64,000 bases of DNA from Campylorhamphus procurvoides (lineage: Eukaryota; Chordata; Aves; Passeriformes; Dendrocolaptidae), in contig WBMV01006288.1 in NCBI GenBank assembly GCA_013396655.1, positions 1,568,490-1,632,489 of the forward strand, given 5' to 3'. Made by a program: the position numbers and the translations under genes. The notes beneath the pieces were generated by a model. It was given only the letters and a program-made list of their open reading frames with translations, did not search any database and was not told the origin of the DNA. Positions 51,301 to 64,000 of the stretch are shown here, piece after piece. Each line of letters begins with the position of its first letter. Position 1 is the first letter of the stretch.

Positions 51301-54300
51301 CTAAATTAACAGTTAAATAAACATTGAATTTCACTCAATCTAAGATTCATCCTTAACTACTTTGAAAAGTGTAGATACGAGAGATAAGTAGTGGCCATTG
51401 GAGTGTCCAGTTATATTGCAGCAGCTGCTTTATTTTTCTGTTATTTTAATTTGTATTAACAGTAAATATTCACTGTGCAACTAGATGGAAAAGAGTGATT
51501 TAATAAAAAAAATAAACTAAGGACTTGCAAGACAAAATGGTTCTGACAATATTGCATGCAAATTACCTGAAAAACACAACTAATTACTCCTAAATAAGGG
51601 TTCTTAGAGCTGAGTGAATTATAATATCAGAGATGGAATATAGCTCCAGCTCATTGTGACCTGTTGTGGTCTGTGTCACCTGTGGTCAGCTGTTCATTCA
51701 ACTTTTGTTCTGCCAGTTTTAAAGGCAGACAACAATTATCTATCACCCATTGATGAGCATACTAAAAGGAAAACAGGTAATGACTTCTTATACAATTCCA
51801 AATTCCAGTTGTGCCAGTTGTAAAAATTTCACACTAATAGGATCATCCTCCCAGGTATCGAAACAGCTTCCATGTGATGCATGGACATTTTGGACAATTT
51901 TAGCTGAGGTTCTGCTGTATGTTCTTGGCAGAAGTAGCATGATTTTTCCTGGTTCCAGTTGAGGGACTGAATGTTAGTAAAGCACTGATGGCTCTGTTGA
52001 GAGAGCTCTGATGAAGTAAATGTTTAAGTTCACCAAGGGTCCTGTGCTGGTAGGAAAGAGGCTTTTTATTTATTCTCTCTGCCTCTCTCCCATCACAAAA
52101 AGCAGCTTAGGGTCTCAAAGAAGAAAATATGATTTTCAAAAGTCCAGTAAGTTCTTGCATGTCCTATTGTTTTGGGGAATAATTTTTAAAGATATGTGTG
52201 TTTAACACTTGGGCCTCACCTCAAATTTGCACCATGCACTTCATCAGCTAAGTGTATACACCTGACAGCACCTCATGTGGGTAAAAACTGGAGTGGGAAG
52301 GAGATATTGCACTGAAGAAAATGCAAGGGCTTAAGGGGAGCCAAAGGGTGGTCCTCTCCATATAATGCATTCTGAAATGTAATCCAGTGATGTGTTCTTC
52401 ATTAAATCTGATCTCAAATGAAATCTACAATAATGTCTAGGCTTCTTTCTTGTGTTCTGTGCTATTCAGACATGTCGGGGACTTGATTTTCATTGTTTTG
52501 CCTCTTCTATTAGACCTCCATGTAAGTAGTTACAAACTGGAACAAGCCAAAGCAATAAATTCTGTTCCACAGCTGTTGTTTCTCAGGCTAAAACTCTGAG
52601 GCTCTCAGTTCTTCCAAAATGTTTATCTCAGAAATTATTACTTGTGTATCATAGGGTAAATAAAGGTAGATTTGATAAGGGGACACAATTAGCTCCTTTA
52701 ACACTAAAACAATATTTGTGTGCTTAGCACTAAGTCACAGATGGAAGAGCATATTGGGTCATACACCTGGATATCATTAAAAATACTAATGTAAATATTT
52801 CTCAGAGACATGCAATCAATGTATAGTAATGAAATGTCCTAGCCTGCAGGCAGGCACCAAAGCTTGTCTTGAATTTCTAATGCATAAAATAGTGACTGCT
52901 ATAGAAAAAAGATGAGTTTAAGACACTGTTTCACTTTTCAGAAGTAAGACTTGTGATAATATTCCTATTTCATGCTGCTGAATTTCACACAGTGCTAACA
53001 CTGAGGGAGAGGAGAATTTAAAGGACTTTTATTATAAGAATATGCATTTTTCATTCCCCATTTTCAGAGGACTTAAAATTCACATAAATGGGTTGGTAGA
53101 AAAATCTTACTGGTTGCATTTTACAAGGAAGGGAAACAAAACTCCAATCATGAAATTTGCCCAAGTCCATAAAAGACATCAGTAGCATGGCTTACAGCTG
53201 AATATTATTTGAAATGTCAGTAGATAGCTGATACAAGTAAAAGTAGAAATTATCTAGATACAATAAAAAGGATGGGAACATTTAAAGCTAAAGAGATGCA
53301 GCAGTTATCTTCTCATTCAATAAATCCAACAGCAGCAACTGAATGTGATCACGTTCTTGGGACAGGGGTGACTGCTGAGGCCAAGCAAAGGCAATGCCAG
53401 TGCCAGCTCAAGGTGATGTCTGGGGCTGTGAATGGCTGCCTTGCCTTCCTGGCCTTGTCCCCAACTGACTGATGCCTCTCTTAAGGTAAGACCTTGATGA
53501 AACTGCTTAGCAAGCCAAGGAGAAGAAAAGAGGTGAGGACTGCATTTAGATTAATGAGTGTTCTCTTGCCACAGTTTTCACTGCTTCAGTTTTCTCCCTA
53601 TTTACAGTTAGTTCTTAGTCCTTTTCATGGAAGGCAATTTTTAACTCATATGTGGTCACACAGAAAAGATCAGTTTCTCAGTATCACCTCCTTTTAACCT
53701 AATGTAGCTTCTGTGGGGATTTTTGTTTGCTTTACCTTTCTCCATAGGGCTCTCCTTGCTGCACTTGATGTGAGTACTGCTCCTGCTGTCAATGTACAAA
53801 TGTACATCTCTTTACTGTAGGTGCTGTCTCTAGAGCTGGAATTGCACAGCTGCAAAATGCAAGCCACTTGCTGAGGTTCCTCTTCAGTCCGGTTTAGTTG
53901 CTGGCAGAAGGGAGGGAAAAGCAGCTGAGAGGAATTTGTATCAAAAAGTAATACTGAAACCTTGAAAAAAAATTGCTTCATATAAATGTGTATTTGTATT
54001 TTATTATGTATTGTGGCAGACTCCCACAGTCTTCCACAGGTTCTGTTTCAGCCAGAGGAAAGAAACTAAACCAGCACTTTTATTGACACTTCCAGATTAC
54101 TTCTATTTTCAAGTTGAGTCTGGAGGTAAGAGTCTTACACATGCTAAAATATGTGCAAATATTTTTTTAAAATATCAATTTATAAATCCACCTGATGGCG
54201 TATTTAAAAAGAAGCCTTTCTTTCTAGCCTAAGTTTTGCTGTTTTCAGTCTGGGTCCAGTCTGTCATCCTGGTCACTGAGTTTTTCTTGACAAAATTTCA

Positions 54301-56237
54301 TCATCAATTGAGAAATAAGAGACACTTTCTGAACTCTCTGAGAGCAGACTTGTGTTCTGTTTAGCAGCTGGTAGTGCTGTCTGCCTTCTAGCAAATTCTT
54401 TTCACTGCCACCCTTGGGATGGAGATCAACAAGTTTCAGTCACTTGGCAGTTTTCCTTATAATGTAACTGTGGCAGTGCCTTATTCCTGAGGGACAAGGA
54501 AGTGCCAGAGCACCTGGCACACTCGGTGTCTCCAACCCAAAGGACCTCAGGCATTTCTTCATTCTTTTACTTTCACAAAAGTCCTATTGCATGTGCACTT
54601 TGTACAAACACCTCTATAAAACTAGGTTTAATGCAAGGTGAATTAACCTTTTCTTTTCCCTTGCAAATTTAAAGAGTGGAAGGATGTAGAACAGTTTTTA
54701 AAGGTAGCATGTAGATGGAATTAAGCTGGGATAGACGAAAGAATGAGATACAATTACAGCTGCTGTGGTGATGACAACTCTAGCCCTAGTTTCATGATTT
54801 ATAAGGTTTTCCCAAAAGCCTCAGGTCCAAAAATAAGAAGAAAATACATACAAACCTGGAATCTCATATGGGAAAAATATTTTTAGCTCTTCTAGAGACA
54901 GATTGTATGATTTTTAACTTCAGAAGTGAAAAGCCTGAAGACAAACAGAAGAGATGTAGCCATTAGATTTAATCCAGATTGTGCGAATTGTATTTCATAG
55001 TACTATTTCTGTGTGAGGATATGCTACCGCAGGTACATGGCCTCTGTGGAGGGAGGATGCTTGCCCTTGAGCATGCCCATTTTACAATGGAATTGACTCT
55101 GCCTCCATTGCGTATGTCTTTCCTCTTCTCACTGCCTTACACAGCAGTCAGAACTGGCTACTGTAAGCAGATCATGCTAGTAGGTCCCAAGTCAAATGAA
55201 TTCATTCGTCAGTATTATGCATTTAGTGCAGGAGCTCTTTCAAATAAGTCTTGGTGAACTGAGTAAGTACCACAGTGGCTTTAAAGCTGAGGATACCAAG
55301 GCAGAAAGAGATCATCACACCAAGGAAAGGCAAAGCTGTCCTTATATATGCAAAGCAGCAGAGAAATTTTAGATCTGGGAAAAAAGGTAACCTAGAGTGA
55401 TATAAAATGTCAGCCTACTTCATGGCAAGTTGCTCAGGATGAGTCACACAGAGCCCTTAGGGAAGGGGGAATTGGAATCCCCTACTCAGTTTATGGAGCA
55501 TAAACAGGTCAGCTGATTTTTATTACTTTTTTTTCCTCCACATTGGATTTGTTTGTGGTCATATTGGTGAACTACATGCATTTCCTTATTTAGGCTTCTT
55601 ATCTTCATTAGTTTGCTGAGCTGCCTGGAGCCCAAGATGCTTGTACAGTTGAGACAAAAATCTGTGCAAATTAAAAATACACAAACAAACAAAACATCAG
55701 TCCCCCCAACCAAACAAAAAAAACACCTCACTCTCCTCTCACCAAAAACAAAACTGCAAAAAAACCAGCAACATAAGAATTGCAAAAAAAGTAATTAAAA
55801 TGAGTAAAAGCCACACTGTGAATTCTTGAACCTGTGTGTTGCTTCATAGGCAGTGAAATTGTGTTGATGGAATGTCTAAGAGCTAAGAGACAGCATATAA
55901 ACAGGACTCCTGATGCCTTCATAATATTGCTTAGACTCTTCTTGGAGAAGTAAACCTAGGGAATCAGCAAATTGCTTTCAGAGAGGTCAAAATGAGCTAC
56001 ATGAGCTGAAAGCTGTTTAATAATGTAGCCTGTTATTTCTCATTGCAATGGCTACACAAGCTTCACTTAGATGCTGGGAAAGGGGTACCTTAAGTTTCAG
56101 CGAGAATCTCAAGGCCACAGGTTACTAGCAAAAGCAGGGAGGGAAAATGTCCTCTTTCTATTTCTACTCTAAAGACAGTAGTCTTGGGACTTGTAGAAAT
56201 GCGTTTTGTTTTTTCAAGTGAGGGACTTTCCCCACAG
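48384..56237. other. Intergenic DNA, no gene seen
   Basis: AT-rich, with no recognisable gene, RNA gene or transposon. It holds a T-run at about 48585-48600, an imperfect hairpin at 50638-50668, and an A/C-rich low-complexity tract at about 55670-55795. Short frames such as 53272-53472 and 54979-55257 (plus) match no family I know. Confidence 0.5.
55670..55795. repeat. A/C-rich low-complexity tract
   Basis: Runs of CAAACAAACAAAAC and CAAACAAAAAAAACACC type sequence. The long frames across it on both strands come from this biased composition and are not genes. Confidence 0.8.
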
Positions 56238-56428
56238 AGCTAATCCAGTGTACCTCAGCAAAAAAAGTGGATGAAAATCTGAACTCCTTGGCTACAAAAC
56301 AGCCTGAGCTGGTTGATGCAGGAGGATCCTATGCAGGAGCCAAGAAACATGAGAGCTCAAAGCGCACTTTACATCCTGAAATCAGAGCTGAAGAGTTGTG
56401 TATTTTACTTCTACGGCAATTCATTCAG
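56238..56428 (+). other. Candidate internal coding exon of unknown gene
   Basis: A 191-base segment bounded by an acceptor-like CTTTCCCCACAG (ending 56237) and a consensus donor CAG followed by GTAAGT (56429 on). Between them one frame is fully open for 63 codons, with two leftover bases at the 5' side, and ends on a codon boundary; the frame closes with TAG eight bases past the donor. It has no ATG, so a start-to-stop search misses it. The deduced peptide is hydrophilic and lysine-rich, then ends in an amphipathic stretch (AEELCILLLRQFIQ). I do not recognise it, and I found no partner exon. It could be part of an unannotated plus-strand gene, a long non-coding RNA exon, or chance. Confidence 0.3.
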
Positions 56429-59400
56429 GTAAGTTAGATGTTTCTCTTCATCACTAAATACTGCTTTAAAGAAATTTGCTGGTTTTCAAGGCAAACTAAC
56501 TCTGATTATGCATTGGAAAAATAGGATTTCAGCTCCTAGAAACTCGGTGGAAGGTAATGAATAAATTGAGGATACAGAATTGCTCAGTAGCAGGTGTGGA
56601 GTTGGAACAACAATTCTTATTATCTTTACTTTCCTCACACTCTTTGTGCTACTGCCTTATCTTTCAAGACTGTGCAGGAATGAGGGCAGTGAAAGGAGGC
56701 ATGAGGCAAAGATGCAAGCCTCAGAATTTGAGTTGTCCATGCCAGTCATAGGAACCTGATTTAAAACAGAAAGGAAAAGGCAAAGCTGCTGATCTGTTGT
56801 TATAGTTAATTGGCCTCACATACAACTAGAACATCTGCTATGCATCTCCTTCACAGCAGTTTTCATTTGATTTCTCCCCCTGCCCCCATCTGCCAGTATG
56901 TCAGGTCAGAGAGGAGCGATGCCTCACTGCACTGTGACTAGTGTGCTTGGGTCCGTGAATAAAGTTATAGGAAATCCTGGTAAAGAGATGTGGGGTCTGG
57001 AGAGACTTACTAGTCAGGAAGAAATATCAACTGGAGAGTTTATCTATACAGCAGCCAAATATAGTATAGTTCTAGGCAATGTATCCAAAAGGCATAAATA
57101 CTGAGAAGAAAGAGCAACTTAACATGATCTAAAACAATTGTGAGGTTATAGAATGACACAGGTATTTTGTATATATATATATTGTAGAAGTACCAAACCC
57201 GAGATTTATTTTGTTGTTGAGTAGTCCTCCCATGGTAAGAGAATGAAGATTCACATACTTGGTTTCAGCTGACAATTATTTGATCTGGAACTCTTCTGAA
57301 GTGGAGGAAGTGAACATCGCTGCAATGTGCTCAAGGAGAGACAACTGAGATTGTCAAGGCAGTGGGGCAAGGATGGTGTTATTGCAGAGCCTCACCTGGT
57401 AGGTTTTCTGTAGATGTTTTCATATGTTCCCAATCTAGACATTCTTGACAAAATACAACTGAGGTACTTGCACTCTTAAATTGATACTACCAGAAGGATA
57501 AAAGTGTGTTTTTAAGAAGAACATCTGATGGGAGGGTAATAACCTTGAGCTGGCCAATAAATTTACATATCCAACTAAATTGCTTTATCTTGCCATCATC
57601 ATATTTGTTCTTTTGGTAGTCTTGCACATCTGTTGTTTCTTGTAGAAAACAAGGAAGAATATTTAGAGAGCTAATCCTAAAATCTTTCTTATTTTCAAGG
57701 TTAAAAGTTAGTTGAGAAATTAAGAAGTGAGGAAGAATACAAATAGGAATGGAACAATAATAAAAAGTATTAAATTTTCTTTCTATCACAGAGATTGCGT
57801 ATTTCTTCATAAATCTTAGAGCTTTAATGAATCCCATGTCTACAAAGAGTGGACAAAACATTCATTTACTAGGTATGCTCACCCAAAGCACAAAACTAAA
57901 CACAAATCACTCAGCTGATATGATGCTAGATTTGAAAGATGTCTGAAACTTGCAAGCAAGTTCTTTAGGATCACGTTTACCTAATTCTCTGGCAAAATTC
58001 TCTATTCTGCAGGACCATTTCCTTGTTAGTCAAAAGCCAAATCTACAGTACAGTCAGGAGACTTAATACAGCTAATTGTCTGCAGTTGCCCTAACTTCTC
58101 TGCTTCCATCTATACAGAGTAGACTAAGCAGCAAGCTTTCAGTTTTATGCTCCTGGAGGCTCGCTGAGCTGCCTTTTGTGCCAGCCCATGGGACATGTGT
58201 TGATCATTCACAGCTGATCTAGGGTCCTGTTTGTAGCCTTTATTCAAATTACTTTCAGATGGCTTTGCTGGTTTTCCAGTGGACAAAGGGACTGAGTTAC
58301 TTCCATTAAAGCTGACAGTGTCTCTACAATGGGAAAAGCAGGAATCTGATTTTGTGTCAAATGAGGACAGTGGCTTTGTGCAAGAGCCTATTAATTTTAT
58401 CCAGACTAGGGTGAAATATTAAGAATAGGGTCAAGCCAAATACTCAATATTAACCTATTTACGACCTTGTAACTATGGCTATTAAATACTCATTAACACA
58501 TAACTGCATTGCTGCTTTAAGATTCTATATCTACCTAATTGTTCCTAATGCCAAGACCACAAGATCCTTAACAGGGCTCCTGGATGGACCCTTAGCAGTC
58601 ACAGAGGGTAATGTCATAAGGTTGTTTTAACCAGAAAGGTTGTTAAGTGTGGCTGTTCGCTGTACTGTGCTGATTCTTATGATCAGTTCCCTCCGAAGAG
58701 AGAAGTCACTGGACAGCTTCTGTGCCTAGGGAGAGCCAGCTGAAGAGTGAGGGTAAATTCCTGACTCCCTTTGCCTGTTTTCCTCCATGTGTGATAACTA
58801 GCTGTTACACAAGGGAAGCTTCAGTTGTCCTATCACATTACAAGTGCAGTTGAAAATACTGCAATGGGCAAATACAAGAGGTTAGTATTACTTGGGGGTA
58901 AGCAAGAAAGATGACTGCGGTTGAACTAGTCGAATTTGAAGGGGCAGTGAATAATATTATGCCTAGGGGGGAAAAGAGTTGCTTCTAATGGAAGTCAGTG
59001 AAGTGAAATTCTCATCACACTGAACAGAGATACAGGACTGAAAATAGAGGTTAACAGAGCGCACAAAGCAACTGCGAAATATAATGGCAATTAACCAGAA
59101 TAAAAGGAGTTAAATTAGACTAGCTAACTACTTAATTTTCATATTTACTTGAAAATAAGACATAGTACTGGAAATTAGTGATGAAATTTTTACATAGTGT
59201 ATTGGACTTTTGTTGCTCTATTGTTAAGGGGAAGAGGGAGAGGGAAGTCGAATTCTTCTCCTGAAACAGAGTGAAGGCACAATCATTAAGCCAGCAGTTG
59301 TTGAGAATAACTGGGTGGAGGAAGGCAGGTGAATAGGTCCTTACAGACTTAACAGTTTTGCAAGAGGACAACATTCTGATGTCTGACTAAGGGATGGAGG

Positions 59401-62400
59401 GGAGATGCTTCAAATTATAGAGCAATAAGTGTAGGAAGTAATATCATGGCAGTAGAAGAAACTGATAACTTGTAATGATTTGAAATTCCTTTGTATGGTG
59501 AACACACTTGTATTTGCTTCACCAGTAAAGTGGGATGTAAAGGAAGAGTTTCATTGCACCTCTGAATTGAGTGTCTGCTTCAAACAATGCATGGTGGTTT
59601 GGAGTTCAGGAAGGCTTTCTGAGGCCTGCATAAATTGTCTTAATGGAATCACAATGGCAACTTTAAGGCCTCCCAAGGCTTAACTTATAGTAGTAGTCCC
59701 TTGTAGATTGCTAGGAGGAGCAGTTCTGAATGCTAGAGTGAATGCTGTTGTGCTGGGATAGCTGAGGTTCCTACTGATTCTCCTAACTGCAAATGGAAGT
59801 GAGGAGTGTCTAAAAAAAATATATATATATATAATTATTATTTTATCTTTTTTTTTTAGAAAGCTAATTATCTTTCTTCAGTGTTTTCAAACAGGCTGCT
59901 GAATTTCTTAGTCAGTGTAATGACATGGAAGATTAAGATGAATAATTAGTTGCAAATATGTAGCTAATTGCAGAATAAACTGAAAGACAGATGAACAGGG
60001 AAAGTCCCAAACATGGACCTGTTTGGTGCTCACACAATAAGTATCTCATCAGTTGCCTCTACATGCTTGGAGTTCATCCAAATTGCCATTTTTTTCCGAG
60101 ATAGAGGTTAAATTAGGATTTGCTGAGAGACATACTGTTTTATCCATTGCTCACAAACATGTGGCTTAAAATAAATTGAGGAGGGAAGGAAGTTATACTC
60201 AATTTCCATAGCATGAAACTGTTTTTGTGGTCATGACACAATCTGACAGGATCAGCTAGCATATGGGTAAAAGGAGTGTGTCTTGGAGCCTTTGCCAGCA
60301 CTACTTAACATGGGGTTTTTCAGTCAAGGGAAATGGTCATTACCTTTTGCATCACCATTTACTGTGTTATATTTAAGGAGAAGTAATAATGGAAACAAAC
60401 ATTTGTTCACAGGGGGCTGGGGGTTTGGAAGAAACAGCTTTGAGGGAAATTTCTGGCTAAAGAAAGAAGCACACGGGGATACTTCTATCAGCGTTCTACT
60501 GGGGCTCAAGTCCTTAAAAATCAGCTGTTGAAACAACAAGCATGTTACTTTCTTCGGGTTGAGGAGCCTTGACATTACAAGAACACTCGGTAGATTGTAA
60601 AAATAACCAAAACTGACCTTGTTCAGAAGATTATCTGAGATCATAGGTTGAAGCAGAGTCAAAATGAGAACTGCAGTGAGTGTCAGAGGTGCTCAGCGCA
60701 AACGAAGGTGTATGTGGGGAGGAAACAAAGCGCTCTGATAGAGCTGGCCAGGAGTTTCCTTTGGGAAATGACAAATTGTAGCGGTGGTTTTGGATCCAAG
60801 TAATTGATAGAGTTAACTTGCAAACAGTGCATAGAAGGCAAACCCAAGTGATTTGGACTAAATGAAGCAAATACTTGTTGCCAAGTGTCAGATTGAACAG
60901 ATGCTTAAATTAGCTTGAGCCTCTGTACTTTATTTCTTCAGATACCATCCCTTCAGGACTGAGCTAATTTGATATTACAGGCAGCTCTGAGGAGCCTTTG
61001 TCCTTCTTAAATCTGAAATGACTGCTTGTCTAATATGTGTATCACACTACTTTGTGGGAAAACAACCTCATTAATCACAGAACTGCCAAAGAGAGGGTCA
61101 CGAGCAGGGCACCTGGGTGATTGATCCAATATGAATGGGGATTAACACAATTCCCACACCACAGAGCTCAAGGACTAGAGATGTACAAAGTATTGGGCAA
61201 GAAGAGATTCAGGATAAGGAAGTCATAAAGTCCACTTTTGTTCTGTATACTTTCAAGATGTGGAGCTAGACTGTACACTGCTGAATGAATTTGGGAGGTT
61301 ATGAGCACAAGGTAGTGAGGAAGGTGGGAGCACTGTCTTTCTTGAATCTGGTTTCAGGATGCAAGCCGTGAGAGGGAAGTCTGTGAGATTGGGAAATGTG
61401 TGTTGGAAAGTAGCTATGTTTTTCCTTGTTTGTTTATATTTTTCTATTTTTTTCTATTTTTTTTTTAAATGGATTTTTAAAATTCTTTTTTTGGTTCTGT
61501 CATACTAGATCACTTGTTAGAAGCATGAGGTGGAACCAGGTCATAACATATTTATCAAATAAATCCAGAATTTCCTCTAACCCAGGATTACTCAAGGATG
61601 CCTGTTACCTAATATTTGTAACTATGGGTTAAGAGTCTGCATGTGGGAGTTCTGACTCAGACATATGCTTTCTTGACTCAGGCTTTTATCACAGTGAGTA
61701 ATTTAAAAGCTGTTCTTGTGTGTCTCTCTCTTTCTGGATTTGTGTTTAAAGTTCCTGTAAATAACAGTTGAAATCACATGGTCATATAGTAGAACTCCAC
61801 GTTTGTTTACATACAGAGCTAGAATTAGATTGTGTATGCATGTGTGAAGATTTGCTACAAGGCCATTTCTCTGCTCTCTCTTGTGAAGAGAATAAGGGAA
61901 ACAAAACACACTGGGGAAACTGATTTCAGACTTCAAACAAAGCATATTCTAAAATTCTTGTTCAGTGTTAATTCTCTGTTCAGACAAAAAAACTTATTAG
62001 AACATTTCCTTCTAGAAAGATGGATCTGGCTTATGTTATTGATATTGATTTAATTGGGAAGGAGAGGAAATGAATTAATACTGTATTTTACCTGAAAGAA
62101 CAGTATTTGTTTAGTTTTGTAGACACTGTAAATATTGATAAACTGATGCATTTCATAAGTCTTGATTATGTTATTCCTCTGCTCCCTTATGCAACACTTG
62201 AACCTCAGACAATAGGGTGTTTGAAGGAGGGTTCATTGGTTGATGAGACCTGTTCACAAGTGTGTTGTCACAATAGACTGTTTTGCTCTTTAGCAGATAA
62301 ATACAGTATGACTATAATGCAAAGAAGTATGTAATTGGTGGTTTGACTTGCAGACAGATAAATATTGTTTTCTAATCCTCAGTTTAGTCTTGCTGTTCAG

Positions 62401-64000
62401 CTATTCTCTGACACATTGTGCAAAAGAAGGATTTTCTGCTGGAAGCCCTATTAGTGTCCTCTTCGTTACAGCAGTTTAGTCACTGAGGAACATCCACCCT
62501 GAGTAGCTCATTGAAGAGTGTGTTCACTTTACAGTGGCAGCCAAAGCATTTTCACACACTGTCACAGCAATTGTTCCCACTCAAAGGCAGGGCTTGATCT
62601 CCTGCTGTGTACCACATGGGGTGGGAGAGCATGCAAACAACATTGGTGCTGGAGAGAAGAGGGGAATGACCCGGATCATGGACCATCTGCACTGACTGGG
62701 TTCTCCCAAGCTTGTGTGAGCTCAGGTTCCTAGGAGCATTGTCTCAGTCTTCATTCCCCATGCTATTCATATAACTTTAATGGGACAAAGGAAACTACAA
62801 TGAGGAGACAGCAGCTGTCAAAAAAATCCCCTGGACTCCAACATTACTATTGGAAGCATTAGCATGAGTCACCTGTCTTTTAAAGCAATACATCTGTCCC
62901 TTATTTGCACAAATTCTACACAAACTTTTTCCTCCTAGGAAAGGCACTATTTACTGCACTGCTCAGTTGAGATTAGTTGTGCTAGTAAGCTCAGTAATTT
63001 GACATTCATTCAAGGAAAGTAGAAATATGAATTAAGTAGGTTGAGAATATACAGCTATTGGAAGGAAGGAAGCTGGACTAGAGCTGCTGGTCCATTTGGT
63101 CACACAATCCAGGAAGATGCTGCTGAAGTGATGGTCTACTGGTGATTGCAGACCAAGGCCTTGTTGTGGAAACTTTTTTGTGTTGGCAGTCTCAAAAAAA
63201 GTCGGTGGGGTTACTTGTGAGAGGATGATGTTTGCCACATAAAAAAAGATTTCACGGTGAGATTCTTTTGTCAAGTAATCCAAACGGCTTTAGGTGCTGC
63301 TTTCATTTATACAAGTAACACATTAAAGGTGAATGGTGGTGCGATCTACATAAATTTGAAGAAACTGTGCTGAATCACTGATGTCTCAGCAAGTGTCTCA
63401 CTCAGGCAGATGAAGAAAACATGTTCTTACAATGCCCCTTTTTCTTTGTTTAGATTCTTTTGCAGGCAACCCTGGATGATGTAACCAAAGAGAACGCAGT
63501 TTGGTTCTGACTTATTTCCATACCGAAAGTTAAAATCCATATGACATCCTGCCTGAAGTACCCTGTGTACCTGATTGACCACTAGACAGTGAGTCTTTTA
63601 GCCATCTCCTCTCAACATAAGACTTTTAGCTTCATGCCTTGTGTTTGGAAATATGATTTGATCTGGCCAATTTTTGTGACAAAAATGAGATAGATCATTA
63701 AAATGGCCTTAAACCCATGAATTTTTGGCACTGCTGTATGATGCATAGCAACATACTCCTATTGAAGTGTATATGTAAGGAAAAGCCCTAATCTGGAATC
63801 AAGAAGTGAATGTATGGCTGTTTAAGTTTATCCTCCATGTTTCAAGCCAATAAATTTAGAAGCATATATAACTGGATGATAAGTCATTGAAATTCAGTGA
63901 TTTACAGTGGAAGAACTTGTAAATTAAAGTTTCATTTAGTCTGCAATCAAACCTTCAGATAACATGCTGTCTGTAGGGCAGTGAAAGCAAAAATGTGACA
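56429..64000. other. Intergenic DNA, no gene seen
   Basis: No gene, RNA gene or transposon recognised. It holds short (AT)n tracts at 57169-57182 and 59819-59833 and a T-rich stretch at about 61430-61495. The longest frames (124 codons at 57487-57861 and 112 codons at 60324-60662, both minus) show no family resemblance. Confidence 0.5.
59819..59833. repeat. (AT)n microsatellite
   Basis: An uninterrupted AT dinucleotide run preceded by A8 and followed shortly by a T9 run. Confidence 0.85.

Noticed and set aside
55613..55798. Frames on both strands across 55486-55798
   Set aside because: They arise from an A/C-rich low-complexity tract, not from coding sequence.
1..64000. CRISPR arrays, operons or other prokaryotic systems
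   Set aside because: The window is animal nuclear DNA with CR1 elements and spliced-gene signals; no direct-repeat arrays or packed gene clusters are present.

Overview
This 64 kb window is vertebrate nuclear DNA, and I read it as a bird genome. It is AT-rich and gene-poor. It carries one intact G-protein-coupled receptor exon and at least eight truncated copies of the CR1 LINE, several with the diagnostic CR1 3' end (ATTCTGTG repeats just after a TTCCAACC-like stretch). There are no Alu or L1-type mammalian repeats that I can see, and no bacterial-style gene packing. The species cannot be fixed from the sequence. A single N at 39347 marks it as an assembled scaffold.

The only gene I recognise with confidence is on the minus strand at 9635-10777: the coding exon of the B2 bradykinin receptor, which in birds is the ornithokinin receptor (BDKRB2). 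A good splice acceptor sits directly before a strong-context ATG, so the upstream part of the open frame is probably intron. The 5' untranslated exon(s) should lie at higher coordinates; a weak candidate ends at 32201. A possible polyadenylation signal is at 9546-9551. The neighbouring B1 receptor, next to B2 in mammals, is not visible in the 9.6 kb downstream.

Layout: 1-7.2 kb, plain intergenic DNA; 7.2-8.6 kb, a CR1 copy with a second, shorter CR1 nested in it; 9.6-10.8 kb, BDKRB2; 10.8-33.6 kb, probable intron/upstream DNA with CR1 pieces at 17.5 and 25.2 kb; 33.6-35.0 kb, a minus-strand CR1 reverse-transcriptase fragment; 39.2-39.8 kb, an unclassified LTR-like stretch with tandem repeats; 41.5-42.1 and 44.7-45.0 kb, old CR1 copies; 45089-45590, a well-bounded solo LTR with 11-bp inverted ends and a 4-bp target duplication; 48.3 kb, another CR1 tail; 48.4-64 kb, almost featureless apart from one open, splice-flanked segment at 56238-56428 that could be an exon of an unknown plus-strand transcript.

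I found no undescribed multi-gene system. The items most worth checking are the possible exon at 56.2 kb, the 188-codon open frame at 42.2-42.7 kb, the BDKRB2 start-site and 5' exon question, and the solo LTR.
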